Shown here: positions 10,230 to 21,487 of the stretch, piece by piece
Position numbering within the stretch: the stretch's first letter is position 1
Layout: each line of letters starts with the position of its first letter
Assembly (NCBI GenBank): GCA_028023455.1
Contig: JAQFVV010000021.1
Coordinates: forward strand, 4,862,853-4,926,852
Source of the DNA: Epiperipatus broadwayi
Lineage: Eukaryota; Onychophora; Udeonychophora; Euonychophora; Peripatidae
Reading direction: 5' to 3'
DNA: 64,000 bases
Program-made: the position numbers and the translations under genes
Notes under the pieces: model-generated
Seen by the model: the letters and a program-made list of their open reading frames with translations, nothing else
Told to the model about the DNA's origin: nothing
The model's database searches: none

Positions 10230-11498
10230 TAAGCACACACACACACACAAAACACTACTAAAATATTTTATAATCATAACATGCACATATATAATTTTCA
10301 TACATACTCATATTATTTCATTTCTCAATATACAGATGTTTTTCCTTTTCTTTGTGTTGTTCTCTAATTTTTTTAGCCATTATATTTCAGTTGTTTTGCA
10401 TAACTTTATTAGCTTTGATTCTCTAAGAGGATCTATTCATGCAGCTTTAAGATAAAACAAAGTAGCTTACAATTTTCTAGAAATGGGCTCTCCCATGTGT
10501 ATGCCTATCATGTATCTGTTTTGACTTATTTCTCCACTTCCTTTTCTTGGTCGTGAATCTAGAATATAGGTCTCTCTGTATTTTACTATATTATAGCAAG
10601 TTGTAAATGCTGATATAATTCCTAATGGTTAGATGGTCAATGACAAAAGTATATTTTCTTTGACTCAGACATCATTTATATTGGATAGAAATGTAATCTG
10701 GCATTATATGGGTGTAGAAAGTTTTCTACATTCGTGAAACCAAAGTGAAGCTTTTAATGACATCACAGATGTTAAATGTTTTCCAAAACATTTTCTTATA
10801 CTTTTTAGTTTACCAGAATCTTACAAATTTTATGATAATTGATACACAATCCGTGATTGGATGTTCTTTGACTTTCATTAGATAAGGCAGTCAACACTTT
10901 TCACAATTACTCTAAACATTAAATAAGATATGTTTATCATGCAATGCTTAGAAAAATATGCAATTGTATCTTATATTTTAGTACAGCCAAATGATGTCAT
11001 TCCCTGAATTTAACAATTTATTTAATCTTTATATTTTTATCTTAATTAAAACATTATTTTTATATTTGTAGGATTTATTCAAAAATATATGTGTGTTAAA
11101 AGGAAATTGCCTTGACAACAGTTTGAAATTGTTGATTATTATTAATATTGGGATTGTCTAAGTGTTGCCTGGTTTTTAAGGATAAATTGAAAGGTGTAGT
11201 GAAAAACGTAAAATTAAAGAGGCAATGATGATATCTAGGAATAGAGGTGGTTTAATGAATAAACAATCGGCTAATATAAAGACAACAGAATTGTGGGAAA
11301 TTTGAATAGATTGAATGATGGGTAATGCAAGTTTTTATTTTTTGTACGTTTGTATTAACAGTTGATAAAGATTGTCAGTGAAACAACTGAAAGTACTTCT
11401 GGTAAAGAATATATTATTTAATTTTGAATACTGTGTTAAATATATTTGTTTGAATTATTATTATATAATTTAAAAATACAGACATTTAATGGTTGTAG

Positions 11499-11539
<41 letters not shown>

Positions 11540-11548
11540 ATTAAATGT

Positions 11549-11579
<31 letters not shown>

Positions 11580-13560
11580 AAGGTTAGTATAAATAGAGGA
11601 TTGTGGACTCTTTTAATCATTTTGAAATTTGCAAAATCTCAATTTAAATAAGTAATAACTTTTCTCTTCCATCTTCTTTTATATTGAATCTTCTTTTATT
11701 GAAGCCTTTTTTATAAATTAATCTTAAACTTATCGATCACATCTATTTAAAATCAAGATTATTTAAATTTCCTTTCTCCTCTCTTCAACTTTTGGCTATC
11801 TCTTCCACTATTTGCAATATATTGAAGCAGTCAATCTTAGCTTAAGATTGAGCTTCATAGTTCCATCTACTAACCTGTGTTTAAACCCTATACCCCATCC
11901 TGCTCCTTTTGTCGTGTATATATATTTTATGTATACATTTGAGATGCACACCTACATTATAAAATTTTAACTTTTAAATTAACATTTTTATTATTATTAA
12001 TTTTATGATTATTAATTCTTTTTATTAAAATATATAGGTGTGGCTCAAATATATATATATATATATAGGAGCAAAATACTAACAAAATATTGATTTTTTT
12101 GTAAATATTTTATTATACATCATTTTTTAAACTTTTTCTTTTTAAAGTACTTTTTTTTTAAACTGTATATTTTGTAAAATCCAATATGGAAGATGCTACA
12201 GTTGATTGTCTAAAAATAATTAGAGGGTTGGAAGCACTATTGTTTTAATCTGGGGTAGGTATTTTAATTAAAGTTTTACTTAAAATAAAATGGGATTAAG
12301 ATTAAAGATACTTTTGTTATAAACATGTTGTCAAATCTATTCCTAATCTGAAATAGATTTGAATTTGTTTTTGGACGTTATCTTACTGTTGCATCTTAAA
12401 AACAATCGATAAGAAAAAAGTATAAAATGGCTGTATTTTGAATGATATTAAAAGAGCTACTATTGAGAGAACTGATTGTAAATGTATTACACATCACTTG
12501 AAACTTAAATAATGTAGCAGTAAATCCATCACTTCTCAGCGCTGTTGGGTCATCATCTTCCATTCTGCTGTCCAATAATGAAGTAAGAGCCCGACCTAAG
12601 AACTTTAATGCTAATAGAAGCTTGCTGCCACTGAAGAACTTGCATTTCAATTGCCATGCATGTGCCGTACTTTAAATTGGACTTTAAAAATTGCAAGGTA
12701 AATTATTTTGAACCACCACCATTGAAACTAAATCTAGCCTAATTCATCTATCAAGATTTCCTCTAATATGTGATTTAATTTTGTTTTAATATGTAATTTG
12801 CTCTTAAGTAATTCCTATAAATTTAATTCTCTCTTATATGCTCTTAACTTTCCTTAACTTTGATGCGGTCATTTATTTATATGTATTTATTATTTGATTT
12901 ATATATCTGCTTGCTTATAAATATGCCAATTTCCGGCAACCTGGTAAACTTAATTTCTAAAATCCTTTTTGTTTTTCAATTAAATCTCCATTAATTAAGG
13001 TTTTTAACATTCCCTCAAAATATATTATATGATATATGTTCACCAGTTTGTTTTTATGAATCAACATTTTATGTTGGTTTATTATAAAAATATATTTGTT
13101 TAACTCTGGATTTTCTACCCGGGGTGAATCCAGAACTCAAGCTAATTAACGCTCTGAAATCTTATAAAATATTATTTATTTAATTCTGGAAGAGTGACTT
13201 AATTGTTTTCTATATATATATATATAACTGCTAGTTTTTATTTTATTGTTCCATACTCTTAAAATATCAAATACAGTCTTTAAATATTCCAGTTATTATA
13301 AAATCAACAAAGGTGGGATTGATTTATTTTAAATAGCAGAAAAGGAGGGGGTCAAATATTAACATATAGTTATTAAGTAAATCTTAATGTTACTTTTTCT
13401 AAATAAAATCTTCAAGTATATTTTAGGTAAATGAAATGTAAATCTCTCTCTATATATATTATAACTGCATAGTGTATTATTTGTCTAAATTATAGTACTC
13501 AGGCAAGGGTCATTTATTTTAAATCAGTAAAATTTATTCAATGTCATTAGTGACATGTAT
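10230..13560. other. AT-rich intron DNA with few marks
   Basis: Holds a CA run (10235-10248), AT microsatellites at about 11500-11535, 11553-11579 and 12046-12067, and a repeat fragment at 11090-11170 shared with 8165-8280. The minus-strand frame at 12396-12650 (containing LLLALKFLGRALTSLLDSRM) stands out by composition but matches nothing I recognise. Confidence 0.4.
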
Positions 13561-13629
13561 CATTGCTGCGTTACTGACATTTAGCCTATCTTCGTATATA
13601 GATATATTACATGCTTTTAGTCTTAATCT

Positions 13630-13850
13630 GGGGGTTGCGACAAGTTCGAACCCATAGATTTCTTCTCGTACCTCATTCCATAGATAGTTGAACTATCTGG
13701 AACCACATTTATTCCATATAAAATGCCTCTGGCGGTGATCCCGTAAGTTTGGCATATGCTATGCCCATCCACTTTCTTCGTATAAAAAGGCCTCTAGAAG
13801 TGATTCCCTAAGTCTGGCACACGCTATGCCCATCCATCATTCTCATTCAG
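13630..13850. repeat. SINE-like unit with two 64-bp tandem copies
   Basis: Two units start with TATAAAA at 13717 and 13781 and share GCCTCT, GTGATCCC/GTGATTCC, TAAGT, TGGCA and GCTATGCCCATCCA. Just upstream, the minus strand holds a tRNA T-arm-like GGGTTCGAACTTG (13639-13651). Probably a fragment of another SINE family. Confidence 0.5.
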
Positions 13851-14639
13851 AAGCATGACCTTTTCCTCTTAGTTATTTTTAGGCTACTATGTCAGCACTG
13901 CAAACTTCTTCGTATTTATTATTTCTTTTGCTTCATGACCCAGTTTTAATGCTCTAATATTAAAATTGCACTCTGCTTAAAATATATATAAATGCCAACT
14001 ACTTTTATTTTTATTAATTAAATTTATTTCAGTCTTATACAATCCCATCATCATAACTTATTTCTGTGTTTAAGAGTATATATGCCTTGGGGAAAATAAA
14101 GCGTTCGTCTTACTATTGTTAAAATAATTTTTCATTAAATATTTTGTCATAGATTCAAATATAATCTTTCAAATATATTTTGTTTATTTTCACGACTCAA
14201 TGGCATGAAAATAGTTTATATCATATGTATAATGAATTTCGGAACGCTCCTAGAAAAATATATGTTAGTCACCACGTTTCTGAACCGTAAATCAAAGTGT
14301 TAATGGCAGTATTATGTAATTCTTTCTAATATTCGATTGGCATCTTAATATTGGACACACCAAAGATGTGTGTTTATTCATAATATATTATTTAAAAGAG
14401 CATATGAGAAATAATAGCGTGAGTGACACTATGTACTTATCTACCACTTGCTCATTCATGCACACACTAATGTATACAATTAAGTCATAATGTATGTAAA
14501 CAATTTGTCATTATATTAAACTATATTTTATTGTCTAACTTATTTGAGTAGTTCGAATTCCTCTTTTCTCCACTTCCACATATTACAGCCATGATGATAT
14601 ATATTTTAGTTTAGTCATAGTTAATAGATGTCTCATTGT

Positions 14640-14800
14640 TTTGCTCCGCTTTGCTAGTGGGCTGGATTAAAATTAATTCTCATGTGCCATCACTATTATG
14701 TTATTTATTAGGTGTTTGATCTGGGGCTTAGAGAGTGGGTTCAAATCCAAGCTGGTCCTTGACCTAAATCTCAGGCTGGACTGGGTTTAAAGTACATTTT
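14640..14800 (+). repeat. tRNA-derived SINE-like remnant
   Basis: GTGGGTTCAAATCCAAGC near 14737 resembles a tRNA T-arm/box B. A related CTGGACTGGGTTTAAAG follows. No box A or second copy in the window was found. Confidence 0.35.
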
Positions 14801-14919
14801 GTTAGTTCCAGCTCATGTTAGATGGATAAACATGTTTTGGCCGGTACAATATATATATATAATAACTGCTGTCAAGGTAACCTCCTTTTAACAATACATA
14901 TATCAGTTATATACATATA

Positions 14920-15130
14920 TCAGTTGGTCCAGATCACCATTTCTCATACATATATATCATCAGTGCTTGATTTATATTAAAATAGGAAATCTTCACACTG
15001 TAATGGACAGATTTGCTATCTTAATATAAACCAAGCTCTGATTATATATATGGGTGTGAGAGATGGTGATCTGGACCAAATGATGAGTGCTGGTTCAGTA
15101 TGAAATACATATATTAGATATCATAAATAT
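14920..15130. mobile_element. Palindromic hammerhead element P2, truncated
   Basis: The inner parts of both arms are present (TGGTCCAGATCACCATTTCT / AGAGATGGTGATCTGGACCA) with the family spacer between them, but the outer tRNA-like ends are missing. The left hammerhead is cut off after CAGTTGG. Confidence 0.7.
15061..15122 (+). ncRNA. Hammerhead motif with broken core, P2 right arm
   Basis: The core reads ATGATGA instead of CTGATGA (the first C is essential in known hammerheads). Stem II (GUGCUG/CAGUAU), GAAA, AUA-CA-UAU and the AUA triplet remain. UUAG replaces UUGG in stem I. Confidence 0.65.
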
Positions 15131-15529
15131 ATATGCAGTATATGAATTTACATAATATTCATGGAACATATATACTATTTATGGAACATATATATATATT
15201 TATATCCTATTTGTGAAACGATCAAGTCCAAAAACATTACTAAGATAATTCTCAATCCAGATCCCAATTTAAATATACTTGCAAATAACATCTGGTGTCA
15301 TTTTTTATTGATAAATAAATAGATTGGCATTAGTATAAGAAAAGGTGAGTATTAGTTACAGGTTAACTTAAATGATTCTTTGGGGACCTGATTTGAAAAT
15401 TATTTTAATCATTTTTTTTCAGACGGGATTCTTGCATGAATAGGTTATACTATCAGCATTACATATTTGAAAAGCCATAAAATTATCTGCAAACTCATTC
15501 AAAATTGTTAGAATCTTCATCTGAATGTA

Positions 15530-15660
15530 TATTTACATAAATCACAACTTGATTTACAAGCATTAATCTTTCTGTGCTCATAAGTGTGATTCAAACCACT
15601 TCAGATAAATACATTAATAATTATCACTAATTATTTATTAAATTAAAGATTATCCTTAAA
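15530..15660 (-). repeat. AT-rich interspersed repeat R, minus copy
   Basis: The reverse complement carries TTAATGTATTTATCTGAAGT and further blocks seen at 33715-33855, 39065-39230, 46980-47135 and 47170-47305. No coding or promoter signal seen. Confidence 0.55.
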
Positions 15661-16029
15661 TATATAATTTTAACAACGTTGTAAATAATGACTATTTAAT
15701 ATGTAATGCTAAGAATATAATATTTTATAAGAATTATAAACTTAGAATATGGGTATAATAAATACTTACAAATTCTTTAGGAAAATGTCATTTTCTTTTA
15801 TTAGCCCTGGTGATAATTTTTTTTTTAAAGTTCGTCATATTCGATTTAATATTAAATCTTTATTCTATATTGGAACTCAATAAATTGAGTTTGATTTGAA
15901 AGTAATTTGAGTTTACAAATGAAATATATTAGTATAGAGGATTTGAACTCAGATTTTCAAGCACCCTTCAACTATCCACACTACTTTATACAACTGATAC
16001 ACATGACCACACACATGTAGAAAAGATTA

Positions 16030-16088
16030 ATAATCACCAATATACGTATTTCGTGCTAAATCAGCACTCATCAGTTGGTCCGGACTAT
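16030..16088 (-). ncRNA. Type I hammerhead ribozyme motif, P3 left arm (intact)
   Basis: Minus-strand RNA: distal stem I AUAGUC/GAUUAU, internal loop, inner stem CCAA/UUGG, CUGAUGA, stem II GUGCU/AGCAC with GAUUU loop, GAAA, stem III AUA-CG-UAU, triplet AUA. Predicted cut is 3' of the triplet. All conserved core residues of a hammerhead are present. Confidence 0.8.
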
Positions 16089-16709
16089 CATCTCACACAC
16101 ATATATAATCAATGCTCAGTTTATATTAAGATAGCAAATCTCCATACTTTAATGGACAGTCTTCAATCCACTGCAACCTCCAACTTTTTAGCCATCCATA
16201 TCATTGAAAATCTGATGATGAAAACTCAAATCCCATGCTGATGCTAATATTATTGCCATGCCCATGTTGACCTGAAGTCACTCTGACCCCTCATGTATAG
16301 GACAGTATCCATTAAATGCATATAAGAGGGATGGACAGGATACAAGCTTAATATGTAAATATTTGAAACCAGGCACCCTTCACAAACCTGGGAGTTTAAT
16401 TGTAAGTATAGAGGATTTGAACTCAGATTTTCAAATATTTACATATTAAGCTTGTATCCTGTCCATCCCTCATATGTATTTAATGGATACTGTCCTATAC
16501 ATGAGGGGGTCAGAGTGACTTCAGGTCAATATAGGCATGGCAATAATATTAGCATCAGCATGGGATTTGAGTTTTCATCATCAGATTTTCAATGATATGG
16601 ATGGCTAAAAAGTTGGAGGTTGCAGTGGATTGAAGCCTGTCCATTAAAGTATGGAGATTTGCTATCTTAATATAAACTGAGCATTGATTATATATATGTG
16701 CGAGAGATG

Positions 16710-16768
16710 ATAGTCTGGACCAACTGATGAGTGCTGGTTTAGCACGAAATACGTATATTGGTGATTAT
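16710..16768 (+). ncRNA. Type I hammerhead ribozyme motif, P3 right arm (intact)
   Basis: CUGAUGA at 16724-16730, stem II GUGCUG/UAGCAC with GUU loop, GAAA at 16746-16749, stem III AUA-CG-UAU (16749-16756), triplet AUA ending at 16757. UUGG (16758-16761) pairs with CCAA (16720-16723), then GAUUAU pairs with AUAGUC across an internal loop. Predicted cleavage is between 16757 and 16758. Confidence 0.82.
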
Positions 16769-16929
16769 TAATCTTTTCTACATGTGTGTGGTCAAGTGTA
16801 TCAGTTGTATGAGGTAGTGTAGATAGTTGTAGGGTGCTTGAAAATCTGAGTTCAAATCCTCTATACTTACAATTAAACTCCCATGTTTGTGAATGGTGCC
16901 TGGTTTCAAATATTTAAATGAAATATATT

Positions 16930-17830
16930 CTAAAAAATCATATTTGATATTTGAAAATATTTAAAAAAGAATAAAATGAGTACACAATGAAAACAAAGAA
17001 TGTTATACTCATTGGATGGTATTCATGAATGTGATCATCAGTTCCAAAAAAAAATTCAAAATCTTTGCTGAATAAAAACTATGTTTAAAATAGGAATGAA
17101 TAAATAAAAAAAATAAACATGAAACTGTCAAAAATCTATTAAATTATATTTCAAATTTCTATTTGTATTTTTTAAAATACTTCAAAAGTTTCAAATATGA
17201 ACTTCATAAATGAGTTTATGACCATGATTGTCTTTATAATTTATTAACTTCTATATTTAAAAGTAAAATATATATGAATAAATTCATGTATATATGTATT
17301 GTTTTGATTTTTAGTAATTACTATAATATTATCATGTAAAAACTATCACTAATTTTTGACAAATTATATAAAAAAGAATTTTTTTTGCTCTCATGAATCA
17401 TAAGAACAATGATTGAAATTGATCAAGCAAAGTGGAGCTAACTCCCTTTTATCTTTTTCCACCTCTAGGAAATACTGATCTCTTCAGATTTTTTTAAAAC
17501 TAATATATCATTATTATATTATTTTTGTTTTCTAGCATATTTTTATTGTGGAAACCAGAAGAATAATGTTAATGTGTATGCAAAAAAGGGATTTAAAGCA
17601 CAACAACTGCTAGCATTACCTACAAACAAGTAGCCATGGCTGGAAATGTGGCAATGCATTGAAGAGTTAAACTATCTAGAATCATTCAATAAACTTGTGA
17701 ACAATGTCACATATGTTTAGTCTGTATAAGTGCATGAAATCAGATGAAAGTGAATTCATTTTTTATCTAACTAATAGAAAAATCAGAGTGTTGTTTGCTA
17801 GTTTATTGACTGATTCTTGGTATTTTAACT
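16930..17830. other. AT-rich intron DNA
   Basis: No ORF, RNA gene or interspersed repeat was recognised here. Confidence 0.4.
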
Positions 17831-17854
17831 TATTAATGTTTATTATAGTTCATA

Positions 17855-18045
17855 TATTCAGAGCTTCCATGTAATAAAAATATAATAGCTAAATAGCTGA
17901 AGTTTCAGTACAATAACAAGTACTTTCCTCAGAGTTTTTTTATAGTATTATATCTGGAAGCTTTTATACAATAAAAATATAATAGTTTAATAGCTGACAT
18001 TTCAATACAATAACAAGTTCTTTCCTCGTAGCTTCTTCATTTTCA
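17855..18045 (-). repeat. Tandem pair of hammerhead-like PLE terminal repeats (family B variant)
   Basis: Two diverged units of about 95 bp. On the minus strand the unit at 17903-17932 reads CTGAGGA, an extra A, stem AGTAC/GTACT, then GAAAC and TTCAGC. The stem sequence differs completely from GACTG/CAGTC at 3.8 kb yet still pairs. The second unit (to about 18030) has an insertion in the first core strand. They lie directly after (3' of) the PLE coding remnant at 18081-18622, where PLE terminal repeats would be expected. Confidence 0.55.
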
Positions 18046-18080
18046 AATCATAAGAATGTGTTTCGTAAGATTTAAAATCA

Positions 18081-18622
18081 TTATTTTTTTCCTTTTGTTA
18101 TTTTCTCCCCATTCTCAAATTCTATTGGTTGAGAAGTTTTAAAAAATATTATTTTTCCAAATATTGTTAATTTTAATTCATACTTTTTATTTATGGTCTT
18201 GGGCTTTTTAAAAATCTCTATAGCTTTCCTTAACATTCTCTGGTCATACTGTTCAATTTTTGTCAGAATATCTGTTTTATTAAAATTGATGTCATAGTTA
18301 GTTAATTTAATGTATGAATAAATGGCTGATGACTTAGATTTTTTTCTAACTGCCCAAATATGTTCTTTGTTTCTTATGTTTATCCTATGATTGGTCTGTC
18401 CAATATAAGAATGTAAACAAACTCCACGTAGAATTTCATATACACCATGAAAAACCAAAGGGATTTTATCTTTAGGTATAGAAATACTTCATTAATTTTT
18501 TTTAATGTAGTATAAATTGTGTGAATATTATTTTTCTTTAAAACATTACCAATTTTATCAGTTACTCCCTTTACATATGGCAGAACAGTCTTAATTTTTG
18601 AAGTATTAAAATCTTTTTTCAT
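18081..18622 (-). pseudogene. Penelope-like retroelement: linker and GIY-YIG endonuclease remnant
   Basis: Two overlapping minus-strand frames make one former coding region. The upstream frame (18380-18622) starts in the linker: LPYVKGVTDKIGNVLKKNNI, a hallmark of PLEs. After a frameshift near 18470 the second frame (18081-18458) gives GVYEI, C.HSYIGQT, then RINIRNKEH and an AIY..I...NYDINF.KTDIL block, which are the GIY-YIG core, catalytic arginine region and C-terminal part. The family nicks the target DNA and primes reverse transcription there (established). The RT domain is missing, so this is a 5'-truncated dead copy. Confidence 0.82.
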
Positions 18623-18629
18623 ATTATAT

Positions 18630-19200
18630 TAAAAAAAAAAAAGCCCTATTAATAATTGATTTATCCGTGAGAATATTAAAATTAATATATATATATAATA
18701 AAGAGAGTGACGATAATTGAGAAATTAGGAATAAAATAGATGAGAAAATAAAACGTTTTTTTAAAACTAGGAAAAAAAATAAATAAATGTTTCATTTTAA
18801 AAATATTTTCTATATATATAATGTGATATAGATAATATCATAAATCCAAATACTTATTCACAAACTTTTATTATCCAAACAACTATTCCAAATTGATATC
18901 TTAAACTTTTTACAAGAAATAAATTTGTATGTACACAAATTTACAAGCAAAAACATTTAATGAATATTTGCAAACTAATAACACTAAAGTGGCCTGTTTA
19001 TGTTTAATCTTAGTAGAGTTTTGATTTACAATGAGATAGTAAAGTATCTGTTCTTGAAGACCCAAAATTTAACAAATTTAATAAAACTCTTAAAAAGTGA
19101 TTTTAAACTAACGGTATTTTATCTGTAATAACTAATATCTAAATAAATAACATTGATCAAGAATTTAAAATAAATTACTTTGGAAATAGCTAGGTAATGA
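18630..19200. other. AT-rich intron DNA
   Basis: No gene or repeat recognised; an A-run at 18631-18642 and short AT runs only. Confidence 0.4.
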
Positions 19201-19208
19201 ACAATTTA

Positions 19209-19312
19209 GGCTTTTCCATATGTCAAAGCATTGGCGGGAAGCGAACCCGCGACAACTGTCTGCAACTGCTTGCTTGCAAGGCAGCTGCGCTGACCTCTCG
19301 GCTACCAACAAC
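19209..19312 (-). repeat. tRNA-like SINE, family A, best-preserved copy
   Basis: Minus strand: TTGGTAGCCGAGAGGTCAGC (box A-like), stem-loop CTGCCTTGCAAGCAG with an anticodon-like TGC, then a T-arm GCGGGTTCGCTTCCCGC that pairs perfectly and matches box B, and a tail ATGCTTTGACATATGG. The body is tRNA-like; an Ala-type origin is a guess from the loop. Confidence 0.75.
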
Positions 19313-19502
19313 ATTTTAGGCTTTGTGAATGAAAAAGCACCATTGAGAATAACACATTTCTACATATTTTGACTAAATTGAAAATACAGTACAATAGTAA
19401 TGGAGGAATTTGAACTTAGAATTTTTAATCTATATCCAACCTCCACTCTAGCTCAAACAACTGATACCCATGACCACACACACGTGAAAAGGATAAATGA
19501 TC

Positions 19503-19558
19503 TCCAATATATGTATTTTAAACAGAACCAGCACTCGGCAATTGAGCCAGATCATAAT
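19503..19558 (-). ncRNA. Ruined hammerhead motif, P4 left arm
   Basis: The core strand reads TTGCCGA instead of CTGATGA on the minus strand and the GAAA position is changed. Recognisable only by alignment with the other copies. Confidence 0.5.
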
Positions 19559-19863
19559 CTCTCACATATATATATATATGATCAGTGCTCGGCTTATATT
19601 AAGATAGCAATTCCTTAAACTTAAAATATAAAAGGATACATAATGATCTGATAATATGAAGAGTTAGACTGACATAACGGCTACATCGGTGTAACTAAAA
19701 TATCAAATCTAACAGGGGCTTTGAGTTTTGCATCATTGATTTTTCAATGAAATGAATGGTTTAATTGTTGGAAGGGTGAGAAGATTGAAGCCTGTCCATT
19801 AAAATTTAAGGAATTACTATCTTAATATAAGCTGAGCACTGATTGTATATATGTGTGAAAGAT

Positions 19864-19922
19864 TGCGAACTGGCCCAACTGATGAGTGCTGATTCTGCAT
19901 GAAATACATATATTGGGAATCA
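19864..19922 (+). ncRNA. Type I hammerhead motif, P4 right arm
   Basis: CUGAUGA at 19879-19885, stem II GUGC/GCAU, GAAA at 19901-19904, stem III AUA-CA-UAU, triplet AUA to 19912, and UUGG pairing with CCAA. The distal part of stem I is weakened (GCGAAC facing GAAUCAU). Confidence 0.65.
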
Positions 19923-20499
19923 TTTATTGTTTTTATATGTGTGTGGTCATGTGTATTGATTGTTTGAGATGGCATGGAGGATGAATATAGAATAAAAATC
20001 CTAAGTTCAAATCACTCTGTTTACTATAGTAAACATTCAGTATACTGACTAAATAGGTTGATTACATAATAGTAATGATAACTGAATACAATTGTTTCGA
20101 ATACAGTTTAGTAATGAGATAATGAAATGTCTTTTTTGTGGATGGAGTGTGTGTAATATTTTGCCTAGTTAGGATTCAAAATTAGGGTTTCCTATCATCA
20201 AAATTAATGGCAAAAATTCATCTGCTAATAGCAATCCTTAGTTTCCAGGCAGTGAATCCAGATTTCGCCTGAGACCATATTCATTCATTTACTCTTTTAT
20301 TTATTTATTTAATTAGCCCTCATAGTTCGAAATTTCTAACCATATGTTGTCAAAATGAATTGCTTTTTTTCTTAGTAATAAATGTTTTCTTATGTACTCT
20401 ATTCAAAAATTCTAATATATTTAATTCATTATTTACTATTTTCATAGCTCCTAGAGCTTCTAATCATTTTTCTAGTCATTTCTAGTACTCCTATTTTAA

Positions 20500-20632
20500 T
20501 TTCCCTATTTTTTTTTTCATATGTCATAGCATCGGCTGGGAGGCGAACCTGCAACAACCGTATGCAACCAACTGCTTTGCTTGCAAGGTGGCTGCACTGA
20601 CTTCTCGGCTAACAAAGCTCGACAATTTCTAT
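20500..20632 (-). repeat. tRNA-like SINE, family A copy
   Basis: Minus strand: TTTGTTAGCCGAGAAGTCAG, anticodon-like hairpin around CTTGCAAG, GGTTGCATACGG variable region, T-arm GGTTCGCCTCC, tail GATGCTATGACATATG plus A-run. Confidence 0.7.
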
Positions 20633-20639
20633 ATTTTTC

Positions 20640-21138
20640 AACTCACTCTTAAGTATTTTTGAAGGGCCATTTTTTTTCATTATATTCTATGCGTTGATTA
20701 TATTAACAAATATAATTAATAATTCCTTTCATTTACATTCTATTTATTGCAAGCTTATTATTTCTAACAAGAAATATAAATAAAATTATTAATAGGTTAA
20801 AAAGAAAATTTAATAAACTAATAAATTTTAAAGTAAGAAATAAAAAAGGCAAAAAATATATTTGCTATATTAGATAATAAAAATATAAAAAATTATAATG
20901 AAGATATTGAAATCTGCATTAATGTGGCATGAGATTAAATGCAAAAAAATGCCAGAGAAATAATATTAAAAATAATTACAAAGGAGAAATGAAAAATTCA
21001 ATAAATACAAGATTGCAACATAAATAGGATTTTTAAAAGATCTGGCATATACATGCATACAAAAGAAATAGGATATAAGTTTAAAAAAGATAACAAAAAT
21101 TATTTTCTAGATTAATAATAAGTGACAAAGAAAAAAAT
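20640..21138. other. AT-rich intron DNA
   Basis: Very A/T-rich, no feature recognised. Confidence 0.4.
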
Positions 21139-21251
21139 AATCAAAGTTTAATATAGAAGGGATTCGAACTCAGACAAAGACACATGACTCTCCACCCTCC
21201 ATGTCATCTCATATTGCTGACCCACCTGATCACACACATGTTGAAAAGATC

Positions 21252-21312
21252 AGTAATCACCAATATACATATTTCATACTAAACCAGCAATCATCAGTTG
21301 GTCCAGATTACT
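21252..21312 (-). ncRNA. Type I hammerhead ribozyme motif, P5 left arm (intact)
   Basis: Minus strand: distal stem I AGUAAUC/GAUUACU (7 perfect pairs), inner stem CCAA/UUGG, CUGAUGA (21291-21297), stem II hairpin with GUU loop, GAAA, stem III AUA-UG-UAU, triplet AUA. The distal stem differs in sequence from P3 but still pairs. Confidence 0.8.
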
Positions 21313-21487
21313 ATCTTCACACATATTTATAATCAGTGCTCAGCTTTATATTAAGATAGCCAATATTCATACAAACAGATGGCTGAAGAGTTGTGGGTTG
21401 GAGTAGTTTGAAGCCTGTCCCTTAAAATATGAAGATTGCCTATCTTAATATAAAGCTGAGCACTGATTGTATATATGTGTGATGATA

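Larger units (their letters stand above)
15931..16915. mobile_element. Palindromic hammerhead element P3, with 14-bp target-site duplication
   Basis: Two inverted arms of about 430 bp (15933-16356 and 16437-16865) differ by only a few bases. The central segment repeats, in the opposite sense, the tail found at the right end (AGGCACC...GGGAGTTTAATTG). The whole is flanked by the exact 14-mer AAATGAAATATATT at 15917-15930 and 16916-16929. Each arm has an intact hammerhead and an outward-facing tRNA T-arm-like end (GAGTTCAAATCC). High arm identity suggests it is young, or that the arms are kept alike by conversion. There is no protein-coding capacity. Confidence 0.85.
19404..20067. mobile_element. 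Palindromic hammerhead element P4
   Basis: Left arm begins GAGGAATTTGAACTTAG; the right arm ends AAGTTCAAATC, then a tail of about 45 bases. The 10-mer AATAGTAATG flanks it at 19394-19403 and 20068-20077, a likely target-site duplication. Arms are more diverged than in P3. The left hammerhead is ruined, the right one has an intact core. Confidence 0.7.

Noticed and set aside
13717-13790. TATAAAA boxes as gene promoters
   Set aside because: They recur as part of a 64-bp tandem unit with no ORF downstream.
19209-19312. Functional tRNA gene
   Set aside because: The tRNA-like body is followed by a conserved non-tRNA tail with an A-run and has several dispersed relatives, so it is a SINE.
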